From Sutcliffiella horikoshii (GTDB lineage: Bacteria > Bacillota > Bacilli > Bacillales > Bacillaceae_I), in assembly GCF_008180725.1 (NCBI RefSeq), contig NZ_VTEV01000005.1:465637-529636 (forward strand): 64,000 bases of DNA. The letters are read 5' to 3'. A program made the position numbers and the translations under genes. Of this stretch, positions 16,602 to 25,211 are shown one piece after another (within the stretch, counting starts at the first letter, position 1; the number at the start of each line of letters is the position of its first letter). The notes under the pieces are model-generated. The model was not told the origin of the DNA. It saw only the letters and a list, made by a program, of their open reading frames with translations, and did no database searches.

Positions 16602-17333
16602 CTAACTGATTGTTTTTTCGGATCGATGTACCTGTCCCTTCGATTCAAACACCCAACCACATAACAAAATACTAGATTCGTATAGAAGTACTAAAGGAAT
16701 AAGAACAAACACTTGGGATAGTAAGTCTGGCGGTGTTATCATGGCGGAGAGAATTACCATTGCCAGGTACACGTATTTACGATATTTTGTCATCATCATT
16801 GGCGTCAAGATGCCGAGCTTTGTTAAAAACCAGACAATGGCCGGCATTTCAAATATGAGTCCTAAGGGAATGGTAATCTGGAACAAAAATCGAAAGTATT
16901 TTTCCGCTGTGAACATGGTTTGGAACATACCTTCTGATAGAGCCACTATGAAACTGAAGACCTTTGGGAACACAACAAAATAGCCAAAAGATAAGCCTGC
17001 CACAAACAAGAGAAATAATACAGGTATAAAGAGGGCGGTTGACTTTCGTTCGTCAGGTTTAAGAGCTGGTTTAATGAAAACCCATAACTGATATGCCGCA
17101 AATGGAATGACCGCCGCTAATGCGCAGATACTGGCAAGCATAAAATAAACCCAAATTATTTCAGATGGACCGAGCACCGTTAATTCTACTTCCGCCCCCT
17201 TCATGATCCATTTGTAAACTTTACCCACTTGGAAAAAGCTAACCAGAAAGATAGAAACGTATATAAAAAGGATCATAAGCAGCCTTTTTCTTAATTCTGC
17301 CATATGTGTGAGAAAAAAAGTCTGTTCCACCAA
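16602..17333 (-). CDS. tatC: Twin-arginine translocase subunit TatC
   Basis: 243 residues with six predicted membrane helices, the receptor for twin-arginine signal peptides. The N-terminus FLTHMAELRKRLLMILFIY and the cytoplasmic LILIFEMP-type loop (LGLIFEMPAIVWFLTKLGI) are TatC hallmarks. The start is TTG 17333 or GTG 17330 behind AAAGGAGG. Third gene of phoD-tatA-tatC, like tatAd-tatCd in B. subtilis. The C-terminal tail SKGQVHRSEKTIS is encoded partly by a dispersed REP-like motif. Confidence 0.95.
   Translation of the reverse strand: MVEQTFFLTHMAELRKRLLMILFIYVSIFLVSFFQVGKVYKWIMKGAEVELTVLGPSEIIWVYFMLASICALAAVIPFAAYQLWVFIKPALKPDERKSTALFIPVLFLLFVAGLSFGYFVVFPKVFSFIVALSEGMFQTMFTAEKYFRFLFQITIPLGLIFEMPAIVWFLTKLGILTPMMMTKYRKYVYLAMVILSAMITPPDLLSQVFVLIPLVLLYESSILLCGWVFESKGQVHRSEKTIS
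16619..16639 (-). repeat. Dispersed REP-like motif, copy 3, inside tatC
   Basis: The minus strand reads AGGGACAGGTACATCGATCCG and overlaps the last codons of tatC. Confidence 0.7.
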
Positions 17334-17355
17334 ACATCCTCCTTTGTCTGTTTTA

Positions 17356-17389
17356 AAAAAAGAGGGCTATCTACTGAAAGAGATAGCCC
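17356..17389 (-). terminator. Intra-operon terminator between tatA and tatC
   Basis: Perfect 9-bp stem GGGCTATCT / AGATAGCCC (8-nt loop), then TCTTTTTTT on the minus strand. It stands after tatA (stop 17400) and before tatC (start 17333), so phoD-tatA transcripts can end here and tatC would depend on readthrough. Confidence 0.85.
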
Positions 17390-17399
17390 ACTCATTTAT

Positions 17400-17600
17400 T
17401 TACAATGCCTTCTCTTCTACCTTTTTGTCTGCGTCTACTGATTCGTTGTCATCTTTCATTAAATCCTTTGTCCCCTTTTTAAATTCACGAAGGGTGACGC
17501 CAAATGAACGCCCGATCTCAGGAAGCTTGGTCGGTCCGAAAATAAGCAAGGTAATGACTAGTATAATAATTAGACCAGGGATACCTATATTTTGTAACAT
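17400..17600 (-). CDS. tatA: Sec-independent translocase TatA
   Basis: 66 residues: one N-terminal membrane helix ([20 protein letters not shown]), the [14 protein letters not shown] hinge and amphipathic helix, and a charged tail. It forms the pore of the Tat system with TatC. It sits 13 bp downstream of phoD, its likely main substrate, as in B. subtilis tatAd. Confidence 0.96.
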   Translation of the reverse strand: MLQNIGIPGLIIILVITLLIFGPTKLPEIGRSFGVTLREFKKGTKDLMKDDNESVDADKKVEEKAL

Positions 17601-17613
17601 GATATCGTCCTCC

Positions 17614-19509
17614 TTAAGATTGGTTAATTAGTCCTTGTCCTTGTGTCACATTGATTTTCACTTCGCCGTTTGGTACTTCACATTGCCATAACAGGGATTT
17701 GGAAGCGTTCGGTGTTTCAATGTTATCAACAGAATAAGCAGTCCAAGTAGCTTTCGTGTTAGTCAATTCTAGCAATGCATACCCATGTGTTGTACTGTCA
17801 AACAGCTCAATCCAAGGATTCTCGGCTTTGACTATTTGTTGAATTTCTTTAAATAGTAGTTCAGCTGTAATTGTTGCTGCACCGCTTAATCGGCCTTTTA
17901 CGATATCGATAAGTTCTGAGGCAGCTTCAATTGGAATTGGTCCCGACGTATCCGGTGCTTGGTTTAATGCATTACGGAGCGTTTCTCTTAAATTACTTGA
18001 CGTAACAGAACCTACCATTAACTCTACACCGTATTTCTCGCTCGTTTTGTCATATTTATATTGAAGGTAAGAGGCTTCATAAGTATGAAAGTCCCCTGTG
18101 AGAGCTATAAAGTTATTAATTTTATTGTTCATGACTGTTTGTGCAATAACATCTCTTTCATAAGCAAACCCATCCCATGCATCTAAATTCATGTAACGAT
18201 TTAATAATTTCAGTTGGGTAATTTGCACTTCATTTCCCCAAATTTTCCATGTTCCGCCGGCATTTTTTAATTCATTTAAGAACCATTCGCGCTGGGAGTT
18301 TCCGAGCATCGATCGGTCAGAATTGTTAATGCCTTCACACCCACCCGAAATGTAGCGATCTAATGTCCCTTGGCCACATGGGTGTGCATCTCGATAAAGA
18401 CGCTCATCTGTTAAGAGAATCGTTGCAAGGTTACCAATTGTAACGGTCCGATATATTTTAATAGACTCTTCAAAAGACTTCGTTCCGTCATAAGGAACAC
18501 GCGCAGGCATGTATTCAAACCAGACTTGATTGGCAATAAGTCTTCTCGCCGGGTCGGACTCGGGGTTATCGTCCGGTGCTACCGCTGGATAATATGTGTC
18601 ATTGGCAAACTCATGATCATCCCAAGTAGCCACCATGCCGTGACGCTCATGCAATTTTTGTAAGTCTTTATCTCCACGATACGTCTGATAAAGCTTGCGA
18701 TAGTCCTCTTTAGTAAAAGCTTTCGCCTGTCCACTCGGAAGCTTAATTTGTCTATCTTTCAAATTACCTTGGTAGGCCGCATCACCAACAGATTCATAGA
18801 TGTAATCTCCTAGATGCAAAAAGAACAACATTTCCTCTTCTGCCATATAACCAAGTGCATTAAAATATCCATTCGTGTAATCTTGGCAAGAAACATAGCC
18901 AATTTTTGCAGAGGCAACCTGACTATTATCTACAGGAAGTGTCCTACATGCTCCTGTCTTACTTACATATCCTTTTTTTGTAATAAAGCGGTAGTAGTAT
19001 GTTTGATTTGGTTTTAGTTGCCCATCCAGATCGATACGAACCACATTGTCGTGATCCTTCCAGATAGGAGAGAAACCATTGAGCGCTACATTAGAAAAAT
19101 CCTTTGTGGTACTTACCTCAAACATGACAAATTTCCCTTGTTCAATTGCCTCTGCCAGAGACTCATCATTGGTGGCAGTTGTATTTTCTAAATAGTAGAT
19201 GATATTGCTAGTAATTTCTTCTGTTGAAAGCCCATCCTCTATGGAAGGATCCACTCTTGTCCACAACATCATCCCACTAGATGTTGGGTCACCTGAAGCA
19301 ACGGATTGAGGAAATCCTTCCCCGACAGTTTGAAGTCCTTTATACGGCGTTACACCTTCTGCTGCTAGAGCCTTATTGGAGACGAAGGAAGTCAATTTGC
19401 TAATCCCTGTCGTTTCCAGTGCCACCACTGCTGAACCTGCTAAAAAATACTTCAAAAAAGTTCTCTTAGACGAATCGTATGCTTCAAATTCCCTTCTGCC
19501 ATTCTTCAA
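17614..19509 (-). CDS. phoD: Secreted alkaline phosphatase/phosphodiesterase PhoD
   Basis: A 631-residue PhoD metallophosphatase. Metal-site motifs are [24 protein letters not shown] and [13 protein letters not shown]. The N-terminus has a Tat-type signal, [19 protein letters not shown], but with Lys-Arg instead of the usual twin Arg; an upstream GRRE is too far from the hydrophobic core. The TTG start at 19509 follows AGGAGG. It is co-transcribed with tatA and tatC, the translocase that should export it. In Bacillus this gene responds to phosphate starvation through PhoP; I see no convincing Pho box, only CCTGTAA repeated 22 bp apart at about 19585-19615 on the minus strand. Confidence 0.94.
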   Translation of the reverse strand: MKNGRREFEAYDSSKRTFLKYFLAGSAVVALETTGISKLTSFVSNKALAAEGVTPYKGLQTVGEGFPQSVASGDPTSSGMMLWTRVDPSIEDGLSTEEITSNIIYYLENTTATNDESLAEAIEQGKFVMFEVSTTKDFSNVALNGFSPIWKDHDNVVRIDLDGQLKPNQTYYYRFITKKGYVSKTGACRTLPVDNSQVASAKIGYVSCQDYTNGYFNALGYMAEEEMLFFLHLGDYIYESVGDAAYQGNLKDRQIKLPSGQAKAFTKEDYRKLYQTYRGDKDLQKLHERHGMVATWDDHEFANDTYYPAVAPDDNPESDPARRLIANQVWFEYMPARVPYDGTKSFEESIKIYRTVTIGNLATILLTDERLYRDAHPCGQGTLDRYISGGCEGINNSDRSMLGNSQREWFLNELKNAGGTWKIWGNEVQITQLKLLNRYMNLDAWDGFAYERDVIAQTVMNNKINNFIALTGDFHTYEASYLQYKYDKTSEKYGVELMVGSVTSSNLRETLRNALNQAPDTSGPIPIEAASELIDIVKGRLSGAATITAELLFKEIQQIVKAENPWIELFDSTTHGYALLELTNTKATWTAYSVDNIETPNASKSLLWQCEVPNGEVKINVTQGQGLINQS

Positions 19510-19625
19510 TGCTGTTTCCTCCTTCTTAGTTGGATTCGTTACCAGACTAAAGGGTAAAAGTAAACCTGGTTTGAATTATCTGTTACAGGAGAATTAAAAG
19601 AATATTACAGGGGTGGATGGGTTAG

Positions 19626-19645
19626 AGGGACAGGCACCGCGACCC
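19626..19645 (+). repeat. Dispersed REP-like motif, copy 4
   Basis: AGGGACAGGCACCGCGACCC between the divergent phoD and nitroreductase genes. Confidence 0.75.
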
Positions 19646-19773
19646 GTTTATTTGGTAAAGTGTTAATTATTTCCTTATTACTTAGAAACAACGAACCTTA
19701 TTTTTTGACTACACACCTTTTATCCCCACGACATAGTTATAGAATTAATAGAAAATATGGACTATAATATAAT

Positions 19774-19788
19774 TGAGAATGATAATCA
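19774..19788 (+). promoter_or_regulatory. Candidate Fur box upstream of nitroreductase
   Basis: TGAGAATGATAATCA matches the 7-1-7 Fur consensus TGATAATNATTATCA at 13 of 15 positions. It lies just after a possible -10 TATAAT (19763-19768) and 44 bp before the start codon, a repressor-type position. Confidence 0.65.
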
Positions 19789-19832
19789 CACTCATATATA
19801 CTAACTTCAAGAATAATAAAGGGGACGATGTC

Positions 19833-20390
19833 ATGGAAACGAACAAATCAACTTTAGCTCAAACCATTCGCGAGCGACGTTCTATAAAAGCTGGATACAC
19901 AGACAAAGAAGTAACACAGGAAACCGTACTAGAATTACTGGACGATGCAGTCTGGGCACCTAACCATGGACTACGAGAGCCTTGGAGGTTTATTTTTGTG
20001 TCCTCAAGTGAAAAGCAGGGATTTGTAGAGAAGCTGGTGAAGACCTTCCCACCAGAGATGCAGGAAAACAGAAGGAATTACTTCAGTCAACCCGCTGCCT
20101 TCCTAATCATCGTGATGGAAGAAGACCCGAGACAAAAGCAATGGGAGGAGAACTTCGGGGCGGTCAGCTCGCTTATTCAGAACTTCCAGCTGCTTGCCTG
20201 GGAGAAAAAACTTGGCGTTGTCTGGAAAACTAATCCTCATATCTATGACCCAAAGGTTCATTCGATTTTAGATGTACAGCCTGGTGAAAAAATTGTTGGA
20301 TTCTTGCATATGGGATATTTCGAGCAAGTGCCACCAAGACGTGAGCGAAAATCCGCAGAAAGTAAATTGACAGCGTTTAAGAATGAATAG
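19833..20390 (+). CDS. Nitroreductase family flavoprotein
   Basis: 185 residues of the FMN-dependent nitroreductase fold: TIRERRSIKAGYTDKEV (FMN phosphate contact), LLDDAVWAPNHGLREPWRFIFV, and C-terminal GEKIVGFLHMGYFEQVPPRRER. Likely cytoplasmic NAD(P)H oxidoreductase, similar in size to B. subtilis YfhC/YdjA types. The ATG at 19833 is chosen because AAAGGGGACG precedes it; an upstream ATG at 19773 lies in the promoter. A Fur-like box upstream suggests iron control, for example a role in iron release (inference). Confidence 0.88.
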   Translation: METNKSTLAQTIRERRSIKAGYTDKEVTQETVLELLDDAVWAPNHGLREPWRFIFVSSSEKQGFVEKLVKTFPPEMQENRRNYFSQPAAFLIIVMEEDPRQKQWEENFGAVSSLIQNFQLLAWEKKLGVVWKTNPHIYDPKVHSILDVQPGEKIVGFLHMGYFEQVPPRRERKSAESKLTAFKNE

Positions 20391-20396
20391 GACAAT

Positions 20397-20440
20397 GGAA
20401 AAGACGCTTCCCTACTGAGAGGGAAGCGTCTTTTCCATTT
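20397..20440. terminator. Bidirectional terminator
   Basis: Perfect stem GGAAAAGACGCTTCCCT paired with AGGGAAGCGTCTTTTCC around a 6-nt loop, with U-rich arms on both sides. It ends the nitroreductase transcript and possibly the opposing 20519 gene. Confidence 0.9.
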
Positions 20441-20518
20441 GAGTAAGTTTTTTTCCTGAGGTATTCAAGGTGGAAGAAAACACTTAGAGGAAAATATAGG
20501 AGTTTTGCAGGAGCCACC

Positions 20519-20893
20519 CTACCTGTTACTTTTACTTTTCATGATGAAGATCTCTTTTTCAAGTCTGTTTACCTTATTGTCAATGAAATCAAAATCGTTC
20601 ATTCTAAGTTCATTAGTTAATTCAAACTGCCCGCCAATACCGTCGAGTTTTGCTTCAACAGTATTGAAACGTTCGTGCATTTCCGTCTTCATGTTATCCA
20701 TTTCAGTTTTCATGCTTCCCATTTCGGTTTTCATGCTTCCCATTTCGGTTTTCATGCTTCCCATTTCGGTTTTCATGCCTGTCATCTCTGACCTTATGCT
20801 GGTTGTTTCTGATTTTAAATCATTTACATCCCCTCTCATACCTTTAACTTCTGTATCCAGACCGATAAGCAGCTCAAGAATTTGCTTTTCCAT
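20519..20893 (-). CDS. Coiled-coil protein with heptad tandem repeats
   Basis: A 124-residue cytoplasmic coiled-coil protein. The ATG at 20893 follows AAAGGAGGAGGTGA. The centre contains repeats of the heptad MKTEMGS, encoded by a 21-bp tandem repeat (about 20700-20775), continuing as MKTEMDN and MKTEMHE. No catalytic domain. This resembles short DUF-type coiled-coil proteins of bacilli whose length varies by heptads; function unknown. Confidence 0.8.
   Translation of the reverse strand: MEKQILELLIGLDTEVKGMRGDVNDLKSETTSIRSEMTGMKTEMGSMKTEMGSMKTEMGSMKTEMDNMKTEMHERFNTVEAKLDGIGGQFELTNELRMNDFDFIDNKVNRLEKEIFIMKSKSNR
20700..20775 (-). repeat. 21-bp coding tandem repeat
   Basis: Three to four near-identical units (CATGCTTCCCATTTCGGTTTT and variants) that encode the MKTEMGS heptads. 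Identical bases suggest recent slippage. Confidence 0.9.
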
Positions 20894-21005
20894 CTTATCA
20901 CCTCCTCCTTTCATTATAGTGGATAGGAGGATAACTATCACGTATGATACCAAAAATACATTTTCCTTTTTGGGCTAAAGGTGTCGAAGAGAGCTACTAT
21001 TAAAA

Positions 21006-21027
21006 GTGGGCCAAGGTGCCTGTCCCT
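21006..21027 (-). repeat. Dispersed REP-like motif, copy 5
   Basis: The minus strand reads AGGGACAGGCACCTTGGCCCAC, 19 bp after the stop of the 21046 gene. Confidence 0.75.
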
Positions 21028-21045
21028 GCAACACCAGCTCCCCCT

Positions 21046-21900
21046 CTACCCACGAAGTATGGGCAACGTGCAACAACGAAAGGATCCCCCTGATTTAATG
21101 ATTTCAATAATATCAACTTCAATCACTTCAAATCCGCGTTTTCTGAGCTCTTCGTTTACATTTGGATTAACTGGCAGGCTGAAAATTTTCTTATTGCCAA
21201 TGCTGAGTACGTTTGTTCCAAGGGTGAACTGTTCGTCTTCTGTTACTTCGATTAATTCAAACTGGGCCGAGAGAATGTCTATCTCTTTCTGTGTAAAAGC
21301 TTCTGGATAGTAAAGGGCTTCATTTGGTGAAATGATGTTGAACACACAATCCAGGTGTAAGTATTTTTCTTTGAAAGGCACCTTTACTACTTCATAATGT
21401 GGCAGGATGCTTTGAAGATGTTCAATTGCATCCTCGTTGGTTCGGTTGCTCAAACCCACATACACTGTTTCGCCATTGATGATGACATCTCCGCCTTCAA
21501 TCATGTCGCCCTTTAAATTCAAATAAGAAATTTCTTGTTGTTCCAACATGCTTTTTAGGACATCTTCTTCCCCTTGTCTAATTTTATTGGCCATTTCTGC
21601 AACAAATAAGATGTTACCAAGGGTGAAACCAATATCTCTTGTGAATACTTGCTCCGGGAACATTTTCATTGCAGGCAAGAGGATCACTTCCACTCCATGG
21701 TCCTCCAATGTTTCAACGAATTTCTTATGCTGTGCCATCGCAATTTCAATATGAATGCCTTCATTTTTAAATTTTTTCTGCGTTTCATTAATGACTTCCC
21801 GAATGGTCATAAACTCTGGTTTGCACAAGATCACCTTATGCAACACGTCATACTCACTACTTGCATGCGGCCGTAACGGACTTTTAGAAAATAAAGACAT
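21046..21900 (-). CDS. Amidinotransferase-family hydrolase (YkgA / DDAH-like)
   Basis: A 284-residue member of the guanidino-group-modifying superfamily (arginine deiminase, dimethylarginine hydrolase). Active-site landmarks are PEQVFTRDIGFTLG (about 82-95), GDMIEGGDVIINGETVYVG with the acidic substrate contact (about 131-150), KYLHLDCVFNII with the catalytic His (about 182-193), and GGSFRCCTLPI with the nucleophilic Cys near the C-terminus. Substrate probably a guanidine compound; exact identity unknown. Similar to B. subtilis YkgA. Confidence 0.9.
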   Translation of the reverse strand: MSLFSKSPLRPHASSEYDVLHKVILCKPEFMTIREVINETQKKFKNEGIHIEIAMAQHKKFVETLEDHGVEVILLPAMKMFPEQVFTRDIGFTLGNILFVAEMANKIRQGEEDVLKSMLEQQEISYLNLKGDMIEGGDVIINGETVYVGLSNRTNEDAIEHLQSILPHYEVVKVPFKEKYLHLDCVFNIISPNEALYYPEAFTQKEIDILSAQFELIEVTEDEQFTLGTNVLSIGNKKIFSLPVNPNVNEELRKRGFEVIEVDIIEIIKSGGSFRCCTLPILRG

Positions 21901-22036
21901 ACAAATACCCCCATCACAAAATAATGTTTTTATTGTTACCTAGTAAAAGGATTTTTAATTGGCAAGGAGAACGATTTTATTTTTCGGGTTAATGACATAG
22001 AATAACTGTACAATTTTATTTGTAAGGAGAAATGAC

Positions 22037-22285
22037 ATGGACCAACATAAAGAAGAAAGCTTAAAAAGAACTCTAGAAGAAGCAGATAAGGCTGTTTATG
22101 CTTCACAATTGGAAAGTAACTCGGATAATATCGGGTATTCACATCAGGCAATTGAACGAGTGGAGCAAGCTTTAAAGGATGCTCCCAAACATCCTTCTCC
22201 CACTTCTGAAGAGCAGCATGCCAAAGATATGTTGAGACGATTGAAAGAGACACAAGCAGCTGTGAATGCTATAAGGAACGATTAA
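22037..22285 (+). CDS. Small helical hypothetical protein
   Basis: An 82-residue charged, mostly helical protein (SLKRTLEEADKAVYASQLES, QAIERVEQALKDA, MLRRLKETQAAVNAI). The ATG at 22037 follows AAGGAGAA. No signal peptide or catalytic motif. It resembles short Bacillus proteins of unknown function; a terminator follows at once. Confidence 0.75.
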   Translation: MDQHKEESLKRTLEEADKAVYASQLESNSDNIGYSHQAIERVEQALKDAPKHPSPTSEEQHAKDMLRRLKETQAAVNAIRND

Positions 22286-22286
22286 C

Positions 22287-22316
22287 GCGGGCTCCTTGAT
22301 GGGCCCTTTTTTAGAT
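22287..22316 (+). terminator. Terminator after 22285
   Basis: GGGC[T/C]C ... GGGCCC hairpin followed by TTTTTT. Confidence 0.7.
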
Positions 22317-22382
22317 GAAAAATGTGGTACAACCCTTCCCCGGTGAATAGAAATGTAAGGAGATGATGGGGAGGGCTAAAAG

Positions 22383-23012
22383 ATGAATTCCATTTTAACT
22401 TACATATTCTTAGGTGTGTCACTGGCAGCACCGATTGGACCGGTCAATGCTGCACAGTTGGATAAAGGATTGCGTCTAGGATTTGGACACGCTTGGATTT
22501 TTGGGGTTGGCGCACTCGTCGCTGACATTTGCTATATGTTGCTCGTTTATATGGGAATGATTCATTTCATAGAACAGCCAATGATGAAAGCCTTTCTCTG
22601 GCTTTTTGGCTTTTTCGTGCTTACTTATACAGGGGTAGAAAGTTTGTGGAAGAGTGGAAAATCAAGCTTTGTGGATGGACCAAGAGGCAAGACTACACTG
22701 CTTCGATCGTGGACTTCCGGTTTCCTTCTTTCCATTTCCAACCCGCTTACCATTCTATTTTGGCTTGGTATTTATGGCTCGGTTTTAGCAAAAACCGCTT
22801 CCTCATTTTCCGTTAATCAGATAGCTGTTTACAGTGGGGCCATCATTTTCGGAATTTTATTATGGGATGTGTTTATGGCTACGATCTCCAGTATTGCTAG
22901 GAATCTTTTGCATACTAATTTCCTTGTGGTGATTTCGATTATATCTTCCTTGTCGATGATTGGTTTTGGGGTTTATTTTGGTGTGGAGGCATTTAGGTTG
23001 CTGTTTTTATAG
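22383..23012 (+). CDS. LysE/RhtB-family exporter
   Basis: A 209-residue membrane exporter with six predicted helices. The N-terminus LTYIFLGVSLAAPIGPVNAAQL carries the LysE-family signature APIGPVNAxQ, and GFLLSISNPLTILFWLGIYG is the paired re-entrant motif. Exports amino acids or related metabolites; substrate not predictable. The ATG at 22383 follows GGGGAGG. A 52-bp repeat array starts 37 bp after its stop. Confidence 0.9.
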   Translation: MNSILTYIFLGVSLAAPIGPVNAAQLDKGLRLGFGHAWIFGVGALVADICYMLLVYMGMIHFIEQPMMKAFLWLFGFFVLTYTGVESLWKSGKSSFVDGPRGKTTLLRSWTSGFLLSISNPLTILFWLGIYGSVLAKTASSFSVNQIAVYSGAIIFGILLWDVFMATISSIARNLLHTNFLVVISIISSLSMIGFGVYFGVEAFRLLFL

Positions 23013-23048
23013 GAACAGGTGGTATGACGAGCGGTTGGGGGAGGACTT

Positions 23049-23354
23049 CTATTCGACCTTTAATTTGTTTTGCGTGGCACTTCGGGCATGTAGAGCCCTT
23101 CTATTTGACCTTTCACCTGTTTCACCAGGCACTTCGGGCGTATAGAGCCCTTCTATTTGACCTTTCATCTGTTTCACCGTGCACTTCGGGCGTATAGAGC
23201 CTTTCTATTTGACCTTTCATCTGTTTCACCAGGCACTTCGGGCGTATAGAGCCCTTCTATTTGACCCTTCACCTGTTTCACCAGGCACTTCGGGCGTATA
23301 GAGCCCTTCTATTTGACCTTTCACCTGTTTCACCAGGCACTTCGGGCGTATAGA
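23049..23354. repeat. 52-bp tandem array, CTTCGGGC family (six units)
   Basis: Units start at 23049, 23101, 23153, 23205, 23257 and 23309, all exactly 52 bp apart. Each begins CTATTTGACCTTTCAYCTG and contains GCACTTCGGGCGTATAGAG. The ends CTATTTGACC / GGGCGTATAG are imperfect inverted repeats. It lies between two plus-strand genes. The same family recurs at 37.77 kb. Confidence 0.95.
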
Positions 23355-23499
23355 TCGCATTTATTGCATGATACATAATCTTCCCCTCCCTTTTTCACCT
23401 CCACTTGCACAAACTTCCAGAATAACCTCTCCTTCTTTACCTATACTAACTATGTGTGCGTGACAAAACGGATAAAGAAACAAAAAGTGAGGGGTTAAC

Positions 23500-23913
23500 T
23501 TGGCGAAAAAAGAGGAAAACGTATCTACCGATGATGCTGTGATGCAAATGCTGCTGGATATTACAGACAAAGATGGTGTGGAGATAGGAATCACGTTGAA
23601 CATTAATGGGGCAGTTGTAGCGGGAACGCTTGTTGGCCCCCATACTTATTACGAAGGAATCATTCAATCTGCAGATGGTGTAGAAAATAGTACCCTGTCG
23701 CGCGTTCTACATAAAAAATTCACTGATCTTAAAGAAGCCTATATCAGTGAGCGGCAAGAGGAAGAGGAAAAGAAAAAGCAGGATATGATTGCTACGTTTA
23801 TTCATTTGAAAGATGCTGTGTATATTTCTGCGAATGCGCAATCTCCTTTCAAAAGCCACACTTGGTGGCGTGGAAGAATTGATTCTATTGACGGGTTTTC
23901 TTTTAAGCTTTAA
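23500..23913 (+). CDS. GvpU-like gas-vesicle accessory family protein
   Basis: A 137-residue soluble protein. Start TTG 23500 behind GTGAGGGG. The arrangement DKDGVEIGITLNINGAVVAGTLVGPHTYYEGI, a charged helix with EEEEKKKQ, and FIHLKDAVYISANAQ...WWRGRIDSIDGFSF matches my memory of GvpU-family proteins in bacilli. No gas vesicle structural genes (gvpA and others) are in this window, so it is either an orphan or acts in something else. Moderate confidence in the family. Confidence 0.62.
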   Translation: MAKKEENVSTDDAVMQMLLDITDKDGVEIGITLNINGAVVAGTLVGPHTYYEGIIQSADGVENSTLSRVLHKKFTDLKEAYISERQEEEEKKKQDMIATFIHLKDAVYISANAQSPFKSHTWWRGRIDSIDGFSFKL

Positions 23914-23958
23914 GCAATTGAACTTATTAATCGTAGACATGACGACGGAGGGGTAGAG

Positions 23959-25191
23959 GTGACAAACAAGAAAATCGGACAAGTCAGTGCTTGGTGCATA
24001 ATAAGCATGGCTTCCATCCCTCTTATTATGACACTGGGCAATTCCATGCTTATTCCTGTTTTGCCATTGCTCGAAAAAAAATTGGACATCTCCTCCTTTC
24101 AATCCAGTATGATCATCACTTCATATTCTGTTGCATCAATTTTCTTAATACCTATTGCTGGCTATCTATCTGACCGGTTCGGCAGGAAAATGATCATTTT
24201 GCCAAGCCTACTGCTGGCACTAATCGGAGGGTTAATTTCTGGGTTTGCTTCCTGGAAAATAGATGATCCCTTCACATGGATAATCATCGGACGAATTATA
24301 CAGGGTGTTGGTGCAGCTGGGGCAACACCGATCATTTTGCCGCTTGTTGGGGACTTGTATCAGGATGACGATGAAAAAACCAGTTCTTGTTTGGGAATCA
24401 TTGAAACATCCAATACATTTGGGAAGGTTCTTAGTCCTATATTAGGTTCGCTTCTGGCAGCTGTCCTTTGGTACCTTCCTTTCTTTTCGATATCTTTTTT
24501 TAGTTTAATTTCTATTCTAATGGTTCTTGTTTTCATCAAAGTACCTACGAAAAAAGACAAGCCACTGGCTCTAAATATTTTTATTCAAAACACAAAGAAA
24601 ATTTTCCAAAAAGAAGGGAAATGGCTTTATACCACCTTCTTGATAGGCGTCTACGCGATGCTGATTCTCTTTGCCCTATTATTTTATTTATCCGACATTC
24701 TTGAAAAAACGCATGACCTGCACGGTGTAAAAAAGGGATTATATTTAGCGGTCCCTTTGTTCACCCTGTGCGCCTCCTCCTATATAACCGGAAAAGTAAT
24801 CAAGGGAAATATTGAATTGATGAGAAAAATTCTAATGATCACACTTGGCGTTATCGCCATATCCATCGTTTTTGTAGGCTATTTGAATGAAAAAATATTC
24901 TTATTGCTGACTATATCCAGCTTTATTGGCATTAGCATTGGAGCGATGCTGCCCACCCTTGATGCAATAATTACTGAAAATGTTGAAAAGGAAGAAAAGG
25001 GGACAATCTCCTCCCTCTATAGTTCCTCTCGATTCATCGGGGTAGCTGCAGGTCCGCCAATTATGTCTGTGATCATGAAGAACCACCTTCTCACAAGTCT
25101 TTATATATCCAGTGCTATGGCAGTTATTATCGGCGTACTTGTTTTTATTTTCATCCAAAATGTAAAACCAAAGAAAAGCACGCTTTGGTAG
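23959..25191 (+). CDS. MFS drug/metabolite efflux transporter
   Basis: A 410-residue major facilitator transporter with 12 predicted helices. The loop 2-3 signature is present as GYLSDRFGRKMII (about 70-82), and motif C-like IQGVGAAGATPIILPLVGDL is in helix 5, typical of drug/proton antiporters. The GTG start at 23959 follows GGAGGGG. It is 45 bp from the GvpU-like gene and 20 bp before the amino-acid permease, so the three may be co-transcribed. Confidence 0.88.
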   Translation: MTNKKIGQVSAWCIISMASIPLIMTLGNSMLIPVLPLLEKKLDISSFQSSMIITSYSVASIFLIPIAGYLSDRFGRKMIILPSLLLALIGGLISGFASWKIDDPFTWIIIGRIIQGVGAAGATPIILPLVGDLYQDDDEKTSSCLGIIETSNTFGKVLSPILGSLLAAVLWYLPFFSISFFSLISILMVLVFIKVPTKKDKPLALNIFIQNTKKIFQKEGKWLYTTFLIGVYAMLILFALLFYLSDILEKTHDLHGVKKGLYLAVPLFTLCASSYITGKVIKGNIELMRKILMITLGVIAISIVFVGYLNEKIFLLLTISSFIGISIGAMLPTLDAIITENVEKEEKGTISSLYSSSRFIGVAAGPPIMSVIMKNHLLTSLYISSAMAVIIGVLVFIFIQNVKPKKSTLW

Positions 25192-25211
25192 CTGGTTAAA
25201 AGGAGAGTCCC

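Noticed and set aside
19510-19650. PhoP box upstream of phoD
   Set aside because: Only CCTGTAA repeats spaced 22 bp apart, not the TTNACA pattern at 11 bp.
20505-20978. 157-residue plus-strand frame with repeats
   Set aside because: Mirror of the heptad coding repeat of the minus-strand gene.
23049-23354. Long open frame or CRISPR reading of the 52-bp array
   Set aside because: Conserved throughout its length with no unique spacers; frames lack ribosome sites.
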